A stretch of DNA of 64,000 nucleotides from Chiua virens (lineage: Eukaryota; Basidiomycota; Agaricomycetes; Boletales; Boletaceae), in contig JAHNUO010000010.1 of the NCBI GenBank assembly GCA_019787685.1, positions 1,550,001 through 1,614,000 on the forward strand, written 5' to 3'. How positions within the stretch are numbered: the first letter of the stretch is position 1; each line of letters opens with the position of its first letter. The notes beneath the pieces are model-generated. The model did no database searches. It worked only from the letters and a program-made list of their open reading frames with translations, and was not told where the DNA came from. The position numbers and the translations under genes were made by a program. Below, piece by piece: positions 35,016 to 47,466 of this stretch.

Positions 35016-36104
35016 TGACTTGCGTCACGCATAGTGGTGTGTAGGGTCATGTGTAAGGGTTGAAGTCGACATAACTGAAGCGTTACCTTTCCCATAGACT
35101 GACGAAGTAGACCGTGACTATCTACGGAGCATCGACACCCGTCACATACGCGATCTGAATAGACAATGTCATGTTCGTTTTACCGGCTATAAAATACTGT
35201 ATGGCAGATGTACCTTCATTTTATAGGTACACTCGTTCTAGAGCCATGATTTTATAGCCACTGGCAGACCTTGTGTTACTGCGACAAGGATTATTGCAAT
35301 CTCATTCCGGATGTGCTAGAATGGGGGGACTGGCACGTATTCCAGTCCCCCTTATTTCCCGTCGACCCTCATTGGACACTAGATACGTACCCTATCCTCA
35401 TAGGTACTACGGCCTCATCGTGCCTGTTCCTTTTAATGATTGAGCTAAGGTCCGAAAAGTCAGTGATGGATTGGAGCCGCATTGGTTGAGGCTAACTGAT
35501 TCGGGATCGTCGGGGGCCGATGTCAACGCGAGGAGCGTGATCAGCTTTAGTAGCTTCGCCCAGTCATCAGCAAAACATCGAGTAGCTTTTGTTTCTTTTT
35601 ACCGTACTTTTCGGTGCTTTTAAGATCTTTTTGTTGGCTTTCCGTAGCTAGAATAAAGATGTTAAAAGTAACTAAAAGTATATCCGTATGCTTTTAGTGT
35701 GCTTTTAAGCTGCTTTTACCTGCTCTTACAGTGCTTCGATGCTTGTCTGGTGTGCTTTCGAACACGAAAAGTAGAAAAAATTCATTAAAAGCAAGTAGTA
35801 TACTACTAAAAGTAGTCACTAGTCCATTGTAAAAGACTCGAGATAACAAACGATAAAGCATCGGCACAGGGGTATCTTATTGCCAGTGGGACTCGGAGCC
35901 TGAGTTGTCCATCTTAGTAGGGTTTGTCAGCCAGCTGTCCCGTGAAGTACTAATGCGTGAAAAGAATGGCGGCCCGTACCCGCACGACGGGTACGGGTTT
36001 TTGGCCGGGTATCCCTATGGCATACCCGCACCCGCGCTCGTCATCGCCGTTGTCGTGTGGTTGCGCACGTCGGCACCGTCGGCGTCGTCGTCGTTGCATC
36101 GTCA
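35016..36104. other. intergenic, AAAAG/CTTTT-rich
   Basis: 35570-35820 has many GCTTTTA/TAAAAGC-type motifs that partly mirror each other, possibly a small palindromic transposon, ends not defined. 35960-36020 holds a short inverted repeat around CCCGTACCCGCACGACGGGT. No gene. Confidence 0.35.
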
Positions 36105-36430
36105 TCATCGCCGCGTCCTGAAGGTGGTGGCGACGGTGTGGGTGAGGTGTCGTCGTCGCCGCGTCCTCAAGTTGGTGGCGATGGTGTGGGTGGGGCATCG
36201 GCGTCGTCGCCGTTGTCGTGCAGTTGCTCACGTCGACGTCGACGTCAACATGTCGTCGCCGCGTCCTCAAGGTGGTGGTGACGGTGTGGGTGAGTCGTCG
36301 TCATCGTTGTCGTGTGGTTGCACACGTCGGTGTCGGCGTCGTCGCCGCGTCCTCAAGGTGGTGGTGACGATGTGGGTGAGTCGTCGTCGTCGCCGCATCC
36401 TCGAGGTGGTGGTGACGGTGTAGGTACAGC
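36105..36430. repeat. GC-rich minisatellite with GTCGTC blocks
   Basis: About five imperfect copies of a unit containing CGCGTCCTCAAGGTGGTGG followed by TGACGGTGTGGGTGAG, separated by CGTCGT runs. Frames across it are artefacts of the period. Confidence 0.75.
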
Positions 36431-36691
36431 AATAAATGAGATATCAACGCGACACGTGCATCACAAAAATCGCAGAATTATGATAAGCTCTGATAACATC
36501 GGCCGAAATACAGCCATTCAGACTACATAAACACTAGCAACATTATGTATTATCATTGAATACTGAGAATAGATAATACTGTACCATATAATTGGTATGA
36601 ACGGTCGTAATTGATCAAGTTCTGATAATGTTAAGTCAGGTTATCCCGTCGAATACCCCTAAATTGATCATAGTGTATCACTGGTGGTCAT

Positions 36692-36909
36692 AAATGATAA
36701 TTTAATCTCATGTTGTATCTTAGAAAGTCCTCGAGCAGATAATAGAATGCGATAAGAACAGTGTAAATGATAATTCAATCTCATATTGTATCTTAGAAAG
36801 TCCTCGAGCAGATAATAGAATGCGACAAGAACAGTGTAAATGATAATTCAATCTCATATTGTATCTTAGAAAGTCCTTGAACAGATAACATCATGTCGTA
36901 GGACATTAT
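36692..36909. repeat. three 73-bp tandem repeats
   Basis: Copies at 36692-36764, 36765-36837 and 36838-36909, each starting AAATGATAAT and containing GTATCTTAGAAAGTCCT. Copies 1 and 2 are nearly identical; copy 3 diverges in its second half. They lie just past the 3' end of the Plavaka transposase gene, where subterminal repeats of such elements would be expected. Confidence 0.85.
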
Positions 36910-36952
36910 AAATGATAATAGAGGGTTAAGCATTGTCATCAGTAGTAAGTCA

Positions 36953-39900
36953 TTAGAGTTGACCAAATCCCTCTTCGGCCCAGACATGGTCATCTAGTTC
37001 CTCCCCAACGTCAGCAACAATTCGGTCGAGCTCGTGTTCGCCATCTGACTCAAGTTCTTGCTCACCACCCTCAACATCCTCATCATTCAAGTTTCCGAAC
37101 ACGCTGACATCGTCCTCGGAGTCAACATGGCCTGAGTCACTGCCATCTGGGTTCTGGGAGTCAGTATTCGGTGAGTCGCACACCCCTCTGTTCACTCACC
37201 TTTGTCTTTGCTGGTTTCGTCAGCTTCTTTTTCAATCTCGGCGGGCCCTTCTGACTCTTCCCTTGCTGCTCTCATTTCCACGTCCAAATCATACTCCCGA
37301 GCAACCCGACCTTCCTGTTGCAATTGTTCGTTCCAATCCCAGGTTACTTTGTGCCCAACACCACCACCCCGAAACCGCATAAACATATCCCTATCGACAA
37401 ACCTGAGGGTGGATCTGGGTCAATACGACAACTGTAAGCGAAACAGATACATACATGTTCACGTAGAAGTACCTCCAATCGATATTCCACTCTGAGTCTC
37501 TTGTTGCCGAATCTCGTCTTGCAAAGGATGGCCCAAGGTATTCTGAGTCCTCAGTATGTCCATATGCAAATACTGGAATGAGGTGAACCCCACGCATCAC
37601 GGAATCTGGGTTGATGAAACCAAAGGCTTCTTCAACCCCAATGACGTCAGTGTCGAAGAACTGGAGTCGATACAAGCGCTTCGAATCCCATCCTGCATCG
37701 AAGTTTGTGTCTCGCTGGAACCATCGCACAAATAGAACATCCATCTGCTTTGGGGCCGAAAATTGTGAGAATGGATCCATTCGATGTTCGACCAACATGT
37801 GGAAGATGAGGACGACGCGAGCATACCAATAGGGGTGGATCCGCTCGTCTTCTTGTGAGAGCAACATTACGTCGGCACGTGTCAGTGGATTGATGGTGTC
37901 TTGCTCGCGTCGTAGGTCGTAGGTTGTGTAATTGACACGCAAGAGAGAATGTTCGAAGAACTTATTGTTATGCAAAACAATGCATTGTCGGTCTTGGTCG
38001 GTAAAGTCATACTCATCACCGTTGTAGGTGAGGCCTCGCAGGCGTGCCAGGAGATGGTCTTTTAGACGTGGAATAAAGCTCTGGTATCATACTTCATCCT
38101 CAGCAATAAAAACCGATAACAATAATGATAAACTTACTCTAACAGCAGGATCATTCTGTTTCTTGCTCAACCAAGATGTGAGGTCATGTGCAATGTGAGT
38201 GCTAGATGCAATATGATAGTGATCTTCAGGCAAAGAGCGAGCACGCCGAGGTGTATTCAAGTTTGCTGTGTCTGCAACCAAAGTTTCTCGTGCCACAATC
38301 ACCTTCCTAACGAAACGTTCAATGGCCTCTTGATTGGCTATACTTGCTACCATAGAACCTTTCTTCTTCCCTGACCGTGGAAAACGACGCTTTGAGCGCC
38401 TATGCTCAAGTTCACCCTTCAAATTTGATCAATTAGGATGTTCGACTTACGCATGTGAGTTGCTCACCAATTGGGTTGAATAATTGTCTGTTGTCCCAAA
38501 ATTTCGAATGGTGTCGGGGTAATCACCAAGGGCGTGATATTTGTATGTCGCAAGGTTGAACTTCTTGTACTTAGGACCCCCTGTGGATGTCATTCCCTTG
38601 GCGCCTTTAACCTTTGATAAGACTGCCGCCTTGCGCCGTCCTCGTGCCGCATGCTCTTGGGGTAGCTCGGTGGTATAGTAATATGAGCATGTGACATGCT
38701 GGAATCGCCAGACTGAGCGTCCAAGGGAGACTGTCACTATGTCAAAAAGAGTTAGTGTATCATCTGTATGCATACGTAGTTTAGCATATGCATGCCAAGA
38801 GGCTAGGTTGAACAGAAGGTCCAGAATAACCTCATTGTGAGGAGAGGGCAACAGTCCTTCAAAAGCTGGAAGTGCGCACTAAAAAGGCATTAAACTGGTC
38901 GTAAATTTGCATCGTGGCTTAAGGAAACCTACCTGCAGAAGGTCCTCAAAGTCTCGTCCTGCCAACCGCTTCATCGAGGACACATTGTTGTGAAACTTTC
39001 GAATGGTTCCACGTCCGAATGTCGGGACCTTGCGATATCTGTATTCTGATACAGTAAGAGAGTTCAAGCCTAAGGACCGATTTTATGACTTGCCTCCAGT
39101 TCAGTTCATTTACAGCTACGCCGCCAACAGCTTGCAGGATATGTACGTAGTAGATGTGTGAAAGTAGCCTTCCAGACGCCGAGTTCGAATTCGTGTAGGA
39201 GATCGATCACAAAAAGTAGGAAGAAATTGAAAGCGAACTCAGAAAGTTGCTCAGAAAAGGCATTCTATGAATGTTTCATTAGTTTGAATGAATTTCAACT
39301 CAAAAACTTACACAGATCGGAACAAGAGATTCCTGTTCCATATATTTCTTGACAGTTTTCCCATTGATCCTGTGCCCATCCTGAAAGATCTTTTGGCGTG
39401 CCATTGCAACCTTTCGATGGTAACGCTCATCACTATACTGCAGCCTTGTTACATGAGCCACCATGTCTTCTTCCGTTCCCATCAGATGGACTTCAGACTT
39501 CTCAGCGAGACATCGGGGGCAGAGACATTTTCCAAGGAACTTTATACAAGCAAGGATGATCCTATTGATGGTTCCGATCAGCTACTTTCGGGCCATGATC
39601 TTCCAAACTCACTTTTCAGGGTAATCACAGGCATAAATATAGAAGCGAGGGAAAAAGCGCCGTATGATGGTATCGGCACATTCAATCAGCAAGCCATACT
39701 TGTAAGCATGCCTGAAGTCATCATCAAGAAGCATCTTCCAAACCAAATGTACAAGTTCTCGCTTGCAGAGGGTGTACATTTCGGGGGTCGAGGCCTTCCC
39801 ACCATGTTTTTTTATGTACTCGTCTTGAAAGTTATCGGGTAGCTGTATCATTGGTTAGCAATAAGATACATGTCAAATACGACTAATTACCTTTGGGATG

Positions 39901-41427
39901 TACGCAAGATGATGGCATGCTGCTGATGTTGGCCTTCCACGTACGTATTTTGACTGATTGCCAAAGGAGAGATAAATAGGCCAAAGGGAAGCATCACCGA
40001 AGTTTGCGAGCTGCGTTGCGTCTGACCATACCATAAGTGGTAGAACGACACGCTCATATGTGTCATCAATGTCCCGAGGTAGCGCGTTGACCTCCTTGTG
40101 CATCTCAAGTATCCTAGGAGATGAATAGACTTCGGAGTATACCTTGACAGCACGATCTTCAGAGGTGTTCCAGTATTGTTCAAATGGCGTCATATGAAAC
40201 GTAGATGCGATGGTATCCTTGAATACAGATGTGATAATTTCTGTGATTGACCGGTGAATGACTTCAACTTCAATTGTCGGTATCGCATCTTTGGATCGAT
40301 ATCATGCTTGTTCCATAGGGAGTGGCAAGTCCAGTGTGGTTTTCATCCACCCGTGTGTAGCACGAAAAGGATTGAACTCCTCCTGTAGATACCTGCTTAT
40401 GCGTTTCCGCTCTCGTTCATGTGAGAAAGAAGCCGCATCAGCTGGGTTAAAAAGAGGGTCACCACAATATGATATGGCAAGCCGATTAAGCTCCGAGATG
40501 GACTTTGTTGTCGAACCTGAATAATGCCAAAGCATCAGAAGTGCTGCAGTAGGACTACTGAACACTGAATAGAGTTCATTGAGCGTGGTTGGAGTGGTCG
40601 AGTCGGCAGTGTGGTGGGACTGCCAGTGGTTTTGTTCTAATGTGGGGGCATCAACCACGTCCAAAAGTGAGTCCGTATTGGGAATGAAGGTGGGAGGAAC
40701 AGGATAGATTCGATACAGCCCCATGGAGTCAGATCGAGTTGTAAATTGGGTCGGTGATGTGGATGAGTCAGAATGGGATAAGTCGGAATGGGATTCCTGA
40801 GAAGTTGAAGGTGACTCAGGCTCGGGGTCCGGGGGCGCAACATATGGTGCTTGACGAAGCCCAGTGAATTGGCCAGGAAGAAAGTCTATGTAGCGGGCAG
40901 GAAGTCGGATATGCCGTCCTGAACGTACAGAGTGTATGGCTGGTGGTGGTGGTGGTGATGGCGACATATTCACGTCAAGTTCTTCATTGAACTTTGAACA
41001 TGTTGTAAGTAGCGGCACAACAAGAATGTCAGAGTAAATCGCACACCTCAACATCGTCCTCATTCTCCATGTCCCAATCTTCGAGTTGGGTATTACCCTC
41101 GTCTTCTTCAAGCTCTTCCACAGTATCATTTGCACCCTGTTGTAGGGCTACTGAGTCAGCAAAGGCAGCGCTGCGTAACACTTGAGACTCTGAGTCAGAT
41201 GGAGATGATGAAGACCGAGAGCTCGAGCCTGGGCTCAGTGTTGCAGTGTGCTTTGGATGCTCCTGCTTCCTCCCCTTGGCCTTGACCTTGGTCTGAGTTT
41301 GATAGTGCTTCGAAAATAGGTTAGAGGACAGTGCATGACTCTTGGAACACCGGCCTTCGTGCACACTCAGAGATTTGGTCGATTCAAATGGCTGTCGACA
41401 CCCAAGGCAGACTAGATTGGTGGACAT
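36953..41427 (-). CDS. Plavaka-type DNA transposase
   Basis: Multi-exon minus-strand gene. The N-terminus carries a zinc-finger-like CLGCRQPFESTKSLSVHEGRC. Downstream blocks typical of the basidiomycete Plavaka (KDZ/CACTA-related) transposases follow in order: TPFEQYWNTSEDRAVKVYSE, LPRDIDDTYERVVLPLMVWS, LANFGDASLWPIYLSFGNQS, ADTIIRRFFPRFYIYACDYP, a CLCPRC motif, VIDLLHEFELGVWKATFTHL, and near the C-terminus DMFMRFRGGGVGH followed by an acidic tail. Most exons are open. The exon near 39140 seems to have one extra base (RTY then ILQAVGG in another frame), so activity is doubtful. An upstream in-frame ATG at 41457 is an alternative start. It faces away from the DUF6698-like gene starting at 41631, with which it may share a promoter. 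Terminal inverted repeats were not identified. Confidence 0.85.
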
Positions 41428-41713
41428 GGGGTATGACAACAGACATGATTCTGACACGAACAGGTTATATATTCTGTGGGTAAAGGGTTAGCATATAGCC
41501 CGAGTGTACTGCATGCGTAGAACATACCTCATGTACACAACGACGTTAGTAAACAACCCGATTGGCTGCTACATAGACTGAGCCGCGACTTTCCCACGAT
41601 CCTATCTCCCCCTTCACCCTTCATCCCATCATGCGTACTCGGCCAAACTTTTACATGCTCACCTCTGAGGAAGATTCTGAGGACGAGGAGCCCGCACAAG
41701 CTCCACCAAAGGA

Positions 41714-41718
41714 GAAAC
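41714..41718. repeat. target-site duplication (left)
   Basis: GAAAC, repeated at 49562-49566. Confidence 0.95.
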
Positions 41719-42478
41719 TGTTACGGTAGTCCCGGGTAGGGCCTAGCGTAGACGCAAAAGCACAAGTACCAAGCGGCTGCGATAACTCAAACAACCACCA
41801 CTTGATACGTGGCGCGCTGTAGAGTTCGAAGAGGAGTACTGGTCAGCGTATTGCTACCAGTGAGACGAGTTAGAACTTAGGACATTGCCTAAGAGCGTCC
41901 TGTTGGGAATCTATACCCGAAGGACCTAGACTGCCCCTTGTGATCGGGGTGGATCGAGATGCTGGACGTTGGTCGCAGCAACGAGGAGTGGCCTTGAGAG
42001 AGGGCCCAAAGAGGAGCAGTGATACTAGCTTAGATTGCGTAGATCAAGACTAAGGTACAGGAGTATCACTGCGCGGTATTTATACTACGAGACTGGTACA
42101 CGGACCAGCAGCCAAAGGGGGTGGTCAGGAAGAGCGGAACTGACTAAGGACCAAAGGAGTCGTGCGGGGCGGAAGCACCGGGTCGACGAGAGAAGGAAAC
42201 GGTAAATACGGAAGCTGTCCAAATGACAGCGGAAATGAAAGTGATCCGTACCGGATCAGGAAGTAGAAGGTCGGAAGCGACGACGGATCCCCAGGTTGAG
42301 CCGGAGTGCGTGATCGGAGTATCCGGATAAGAAGAGAGAAAGGCAGGGCAAAGGGTTAAGCCCTTGCTGAGTAATCCGGGGCAAGGGTAAGCCTTGCAGA
42401 TTGAATCGTAGGAGATACCTGTAGTATCGAGCATAGAGAAAGTAGCAAGAAAAGTGAAAGAAAAGATAAATCGTAACA
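41719..42478 (-). repeat. LTR, 3' LTR in element orientation
   Basis: Begins TGTTACG and ends CGTAACA, a perfect 7-bp terminal inverted repeat with the usual TG...CA ends. TATAAATA on the minus strand at 42077-42084; copy of the 12-nt primer-complementary sequence at 42041-42052. Confidence 0.97.
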
Positions 42479-42490
42479 TTACCCCCCGGC
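42479..42490 (-). other. polypurine tract
   Basis: The sense strand reads GCCGGGGGGTAA directly before the 3' LTR, the expected place for plus-strand priming. Confidence 0.65.
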
Positions 42491-42520
42491 TAAGATCAAA
42501 GCACCATGCGAAGATCATCT

Positions 42521-45500
42521 TCAGAAATCGAACGAATCCCTAACAGGGCTGCCAGTAATGTTGGCGTAACCTTCGGCGTCAATGGGGTCGTCGCATGGCG
42601 ACGCGGAGCGGCGGGCCGGGGAGGCTGAGGAGTGTCCGGAGGGATGGCGGAGCGGGGGGCTCGGAGGAATAGGGCGGCGGTTGCGGCGACGGGCGGAGGA
42701 AGAGGATGAACCATTGGACGACGAAGAGTTCGAGGGGATGATGGGGCGTGGAGAACGACGGTTCCAGGTGGGTCCGGTTGCCACCGGGGTAAGTCGGTTG
42801 GCCAGGGGAACCCTAGCGCGGACGCGAGGGGGTCGTCCGGGGCAACGGGACTGGATATGTCCAGGGGACCAGGTAAGACAGATGGGACATTGGTAGTCCC
42901 GACATTCAACGCGGATGTGCCCAAGTTTGTGGCACTCGTAGCAGGCCTCGTGGTAGCGAGGGTGGTCCTCAGGGAGGTCGACCTGACTGGTTTGGAACAT
43001 GTGTTCCGCTTCGGCTCGGTTGCAGGCGTCGATCTCTTCCGGCGAGAAGGGAAGAGAGGAGGCGGAGGGGGTAGATGGCGAGGGAGCGGAGGGAGCGAGT
43101 GGTCGGTCAAGGCGGAGGGAGAGCTCCGCTTGGTAGCGGTGGAGGTCGGTGAGGAATTCACCCATTTGCATTTGGAATAGGGTGTGTTCGAGGAACGCGC
43201 GGATTTTGTCGTGGATCTGGCCGGTGATGGCCGATAGGAGGTGGGTGTTGGCCATAGGTCCATAGAGGTCTGCCCGGACAAGGGCGAGTCGTTCGTTCTG
43301 TAAGTATGCCGAATAGAGGGCGTGAAGGGGGGAGTCGAGGTCGAGATGGTGCTCGATGGGGAACACCATGCTTGGGTCGAGGATGAGGTTGCGCATGCGG
43401 GTGAAGTAGTCGGGGGTGGGCGTAGAGGCCCGGATAGTATGCGAATGAAACAGTAGATCTACTGAGACGAGAGGAGGACGAACACGGTGAATAGAATGAG
43501 AAGGGCGAGGGCGTACGCTTGCTGTTCCCCATCCTGCGGAAGCGACCGCAGAATCAGCTGGAGAAACGGGTCGGTTGGACTCCGTGAGGGAGGATTCGGA
43601 GGAGAGGGAGGGAGCATCCGAGGAGGGGCACGACGGTGGGGGAACAGGAAGCGGCAAGGCGATGTGGGGAATGTCGACGGTGGGAGTGAAGACTGGTACC
43701 GGGGTAGTATCGGATTCGAAGTCGGGGGTAGAGCAGGAGCGGTAGGCCATAACAGTTCTGATACGGACTGGTGGAGGTCGGAGTGGGGAGCGCGGCGGTC
43801 GAGGTGGTGGAGGGTTCGAGAGGCGGGAGACTGAGGGGAAATCCTTGGGGTGGAGACGCTTATAAGCGTCAATGGTTTCCTTGGCATTTCCTAGGTTGGT
43901 CTCGGGCTCCCAAGAGTCGTCGGAGGCGGAGTAGCCCTTCCAGCGGATCAGGAACTTGCGGTTACGCGGGTTCCGGGTGTGACGAAGAATCCATTCGATT
44001 TTGTATTCTTCCTCGCCAGCTATTAGGTCCGGCGGTGGTTTTGGGAAGTTGGGTCCGTAGGTCTCCGTTTCCTGATATGGGGAGAGGAGCGAGGCGTGGA
44101 AGACCGGGTGGATTTTCCAGGTCTTAGGAAGGCGGAGGCGATAGGTAAGCGGGGAAAGGACTTCCGTGATGGTAAAGGGTCCTTCGCGGCGCGATGCGAG
44201 TTTCGGAGAGATGAGTTCCCATTTAAGATTGCGGGCTTCCAGCCAAACCTGATCGCCTTTGGAGAAGGGTTTAAACTTCCTAAAAGAGCGAGCTTTCATG
44301 GCTTGCCGGGCGAGTTCGTGGGCGGCGAGGGCTTCGTCGCGAGCAGCGGAGAGGGTTTTGAGGTGTTCCTCTACAGCTGGGAGTTTGGTTTCCGCAATGA
44401 TAGCGGGGAGGGGACGAGGTTCGTAGCCCATCATGAGGAAGAAGGGTGATTTTCCAGTGACGGAGTGGGGGCGGTGGTTGTGTGCGAATTCGGCCATAGG
44501 GAGTAAGTTGGCCCATTTCTCTGGGTTGTTTTGGCAATACATGCGGAGGTATGTCTCGACTTCTTGGTTGACGCGTTCCGTCTCACCATCAGATTGGGGA
44601 TGGTAGGCGGTGGAGAGGGAAAGGCGGTATCCAATGAGTCGGGAGAGTTCTTTTGCAAATGCAGAAGCAAACTGCGGACCACGGTCGGAGATGATCTTGT
44701 CGTAGAGGCCGAATCGCATGTAGACTTTGTGAAAAAAGAGGCAGGCAATACCTGCAGAGTCAGCGGTTTTCACTGTGGGGCAAAGAATTACCCCCTTCGT
44801 AAGGCCATGGTCTACCACGACCATGAGAGCGTCATAACCTTCCGCGGAAGTGGGGAGATCCGTGATGAGATCGACGGAGACATTCTGGAAGGGGCGGGTG
44901 CACGCGGAGGGGATCGGGGATAGCGGAGGCGTGGTAGGATGGGTGTTGACCTTGTGCTGTTGACACGAGGCGCAACCGGAGACGTAGGAGCGGACGAAGG
45001 AGGCAAGGCCAGGCCACCAGAATTCGGCGGCCACTAGTTGGCGGGTCTTCAAGAAGCCGGGGTGACCGGCGGCATGAGAGTCGTGGTGGCGAGCGACGAT
45101 TTGTTGTCGGAGTTCGCGGTTGGGAGGAACATAGATGCGGCCTTGGTAAGTCAAGACCCCGGCGTCATAGCGCCAGTCGGAGAGGCGGGAGTGGAATGAC
45201 GGGGGGAGACCGCCATCCATGGCATTGAGGGTATCCAGGACTAGCGGATCCGCGGCTGAGGAGCGGGAGATCAGGTCCTGGAGGTCAGTGGTGACAAGGT
45301 TGACGAAGGCGTTGTCCGGGAGGAGTGTGACATCTTCGTTATCCGAGTCCGAGGTGATGTGGTCAGGGCGGCGGGAGAGCGCGTCCGGTCCGTCAAGGAG
45401 TTTCCCAGGTACGTGGGAGAAGGTGAGGTCGAAGTCGGCAAGGTCGAGAAGCCAGCGGGCTTGGCGACAGTTGAGGTTTTGGGGTTGGCGGAAGTAGGTG

Positions 45501-47466
45501 AGGTTTTTGTGATCCAAAAAGACGGTCACCGGAGTGGCGCTACCGTGGAGGTAGTGGCGCCAGGCTTTGAGGGATCTAATGACGGCGAGTAGTTCTCGGT
45601 CATAGATGTCGTAGTTCCTTTCCGCAGTGTTGAAGGACTGCGAAAGGTAGGAGCAAGGTTTCCAGTCGCCGTTTGAGTCGGTCTGGAGGAGGACACCACC
45701 CGATGCGAATTTAGAAGCATCGGTGGTGATAGCGAAGGGTCGAGAAGTATCCGGGAAATGAAGGACCGGATCAGAGGTGAACGCCTTCTTTAGTCGTTCG
45801 AAGGCGGTGATCTGAGGGGAATCCCAGATCCAAGGCGCGTCTTTCTTGGTGAGATCGACGAGGGGGCGAGCGATGGTGGAGTAGTCCGGAATAAACCGGC
45901 GGTAGAAGTTGGCGAAGCCCATGAACGATCGGACGTCCTTGAGCTTGGTGGGAGTAGGCCAGTTGGCAATGCCAGCAACCTTGACGGGGTCCATGGCGAG
46001 TTCGCCAGGGCGTGCGATCATGCCGAGGTATTCCACTTCCGTAGTGGCGAAGTGGCATTTCTCGAGCTTGAGGTGAAGGTTGAGTTCCTTCATGCGGGCG
46101 AGAACGCGTTTGGTGCGTTCCGTGTGCGTAGCGTCATCTTCCGAGAAGATGAGGAGATCGTCCATGTAGATGACGAGCCACCCTTCGGTGATCATGTCGC
46201 GGAAGGACTCGTTCATAAAGCGTTGGAACGTAGCGGGGGAGTTTGTCAGTCCGAAGAACATGACCGTAGGTTCGAAGAGGCCGCGGTGGGTGATAAACGC
46301 GGCTTTCCATTGGTGTCCGTCTTTGATACGGATGTTGTTGTAGCCCCATCAGACGTCAAACTTAGTGAACAGTTTAGCGTCCTTCAGCTTATCGACGAGG
46401 TCGGAGATGAGAGGAAGGGGGTAAGCGTCGCGAACAGTGTGTTCGTTAACGTAGCGGTAATCTTGGCAGGGGCAGAGTTTGCCATCCTTTTTCTTGACGA
46501 AGAAGAAGGGGGATGCCTGCGGGGAGTTTGAAGGGCGGATCTTGCCGGATGCAAGGTGTTCGTCGATAAAGTCGTCGGTGGCCTTGCGCTCGTCGGGAGA
46601 CAAGGGGTAGACCTTCCCGACCTTGGGTTGGAAGGTGTCCTTTAGGTGGATCTCGTGATCACAGGACCGAGATGGGGGCATCTGCGTAGAGGGTTCCTTT
46701 GCGAATACGGATTCAAATTCCGAGTATTCCAAAGGGAGGGTGACCTTGGCTTTGGTAGCCGCGGCCGCAAGGGCGGTAGCGTTGGTGAGCTTCTCCGGTA
46801 GGGTGGTCCGAACGAAGCGTTGACCCGCGCGCATGACGCGGTTCACAGAGTGTAGCACGGATTGGGTAGTAAAACGATGCCCAGTTTCAGTGCCGAGGTA
46901 GTCGAAGGTTTTGCCGTCCCAGATGGGGTCGACATCGATGTGGCGGGTCGGGATGACCGGCGGTGGATGAGCGAGTTTGGCGGAGTGGCGAGGTTCGTCG
47001 TGGGTGATAGGAGGGAAGTCGGGTTCCGGAGCAGTAATGGAGATGGTTTTGGCGACCCAGTCGATGGTAGGGTTGGTCGCTTTAAGCCAAGGGAGACCTA
47101 GGATAACGTTCTCGGAACCACAGTGGATGATGTGGAACTTTACACGTTGGAGTACTCCGCCAAGAGCAATCCGGAGGGTGGTGGTGAATTTGATGTCACC
47201 GTTCTTGTTCGCGGTGGAATCTACGTTCCGAACCGGGATAGGTTTCGGAAGGCGTTCCTTAGGAAACTTGTTCTTCTGGACGAAGTGCCAGTCGATACAG
47301 TTTATCCCGGCTCCAGAGTCGATAAGAGCACGGGTGTCGACGTCTTTCGAGGTAGCGGTAGCATTTAATCTAATTGGAATCTGCATAGATTGGCATGCTA
47401 ACTCAGCTACAAGTACATGGGTACGAGAATGGGAAGATACCGGCGTCGAATCGGTCTTCCGTCTTA
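42521..47466 (-). pseudogene. pol: Gypsy pol polyprotein (PR-RT-RH-IN-chromodomain-zinc knuckles)
   Basis: The pol frame is open from the gag stop down to 42521 except for one TGA at 46349-46351. Protease has ALIDSGAG. RT has FFFVKKKDGKL, FTKFDV just before the stop, FGLTNSPATFQRFMN and catalytic YMDD. RNase H has ITTDASKFASGG and DRELLAVI. Integrase has the zinc-binding HHDSHAAGHPG...CASC and the acidic triad in VDLITD, SDRGPQF and GETERVN. A chromodomain (RKFLIRWKGYSASDDSWEPE) follows, and then an unusual tail of about 400 residues with two CCHC knuckles, CYECHKLGHIRVEC and CPICLTWSPGHIQSRC. The TGA replaces the residue after FDV, usually arginine, consistent with CGA to TGA. Confidence 0.95.

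Noticed and set aside
35905..36530. Long Val/Arg/Ser-rich open frames
   Set aside because: Produced by the GTC/GGTGG minisatellite; frames are open on both strands with no motif.
36532..36540. CACTAGCAA as a CACTA-type terminus of the Plavaka element
   Set aside because: No matching inverted end was found in 52.8-53.6 kb; a 5-base motif occurs often by chance.
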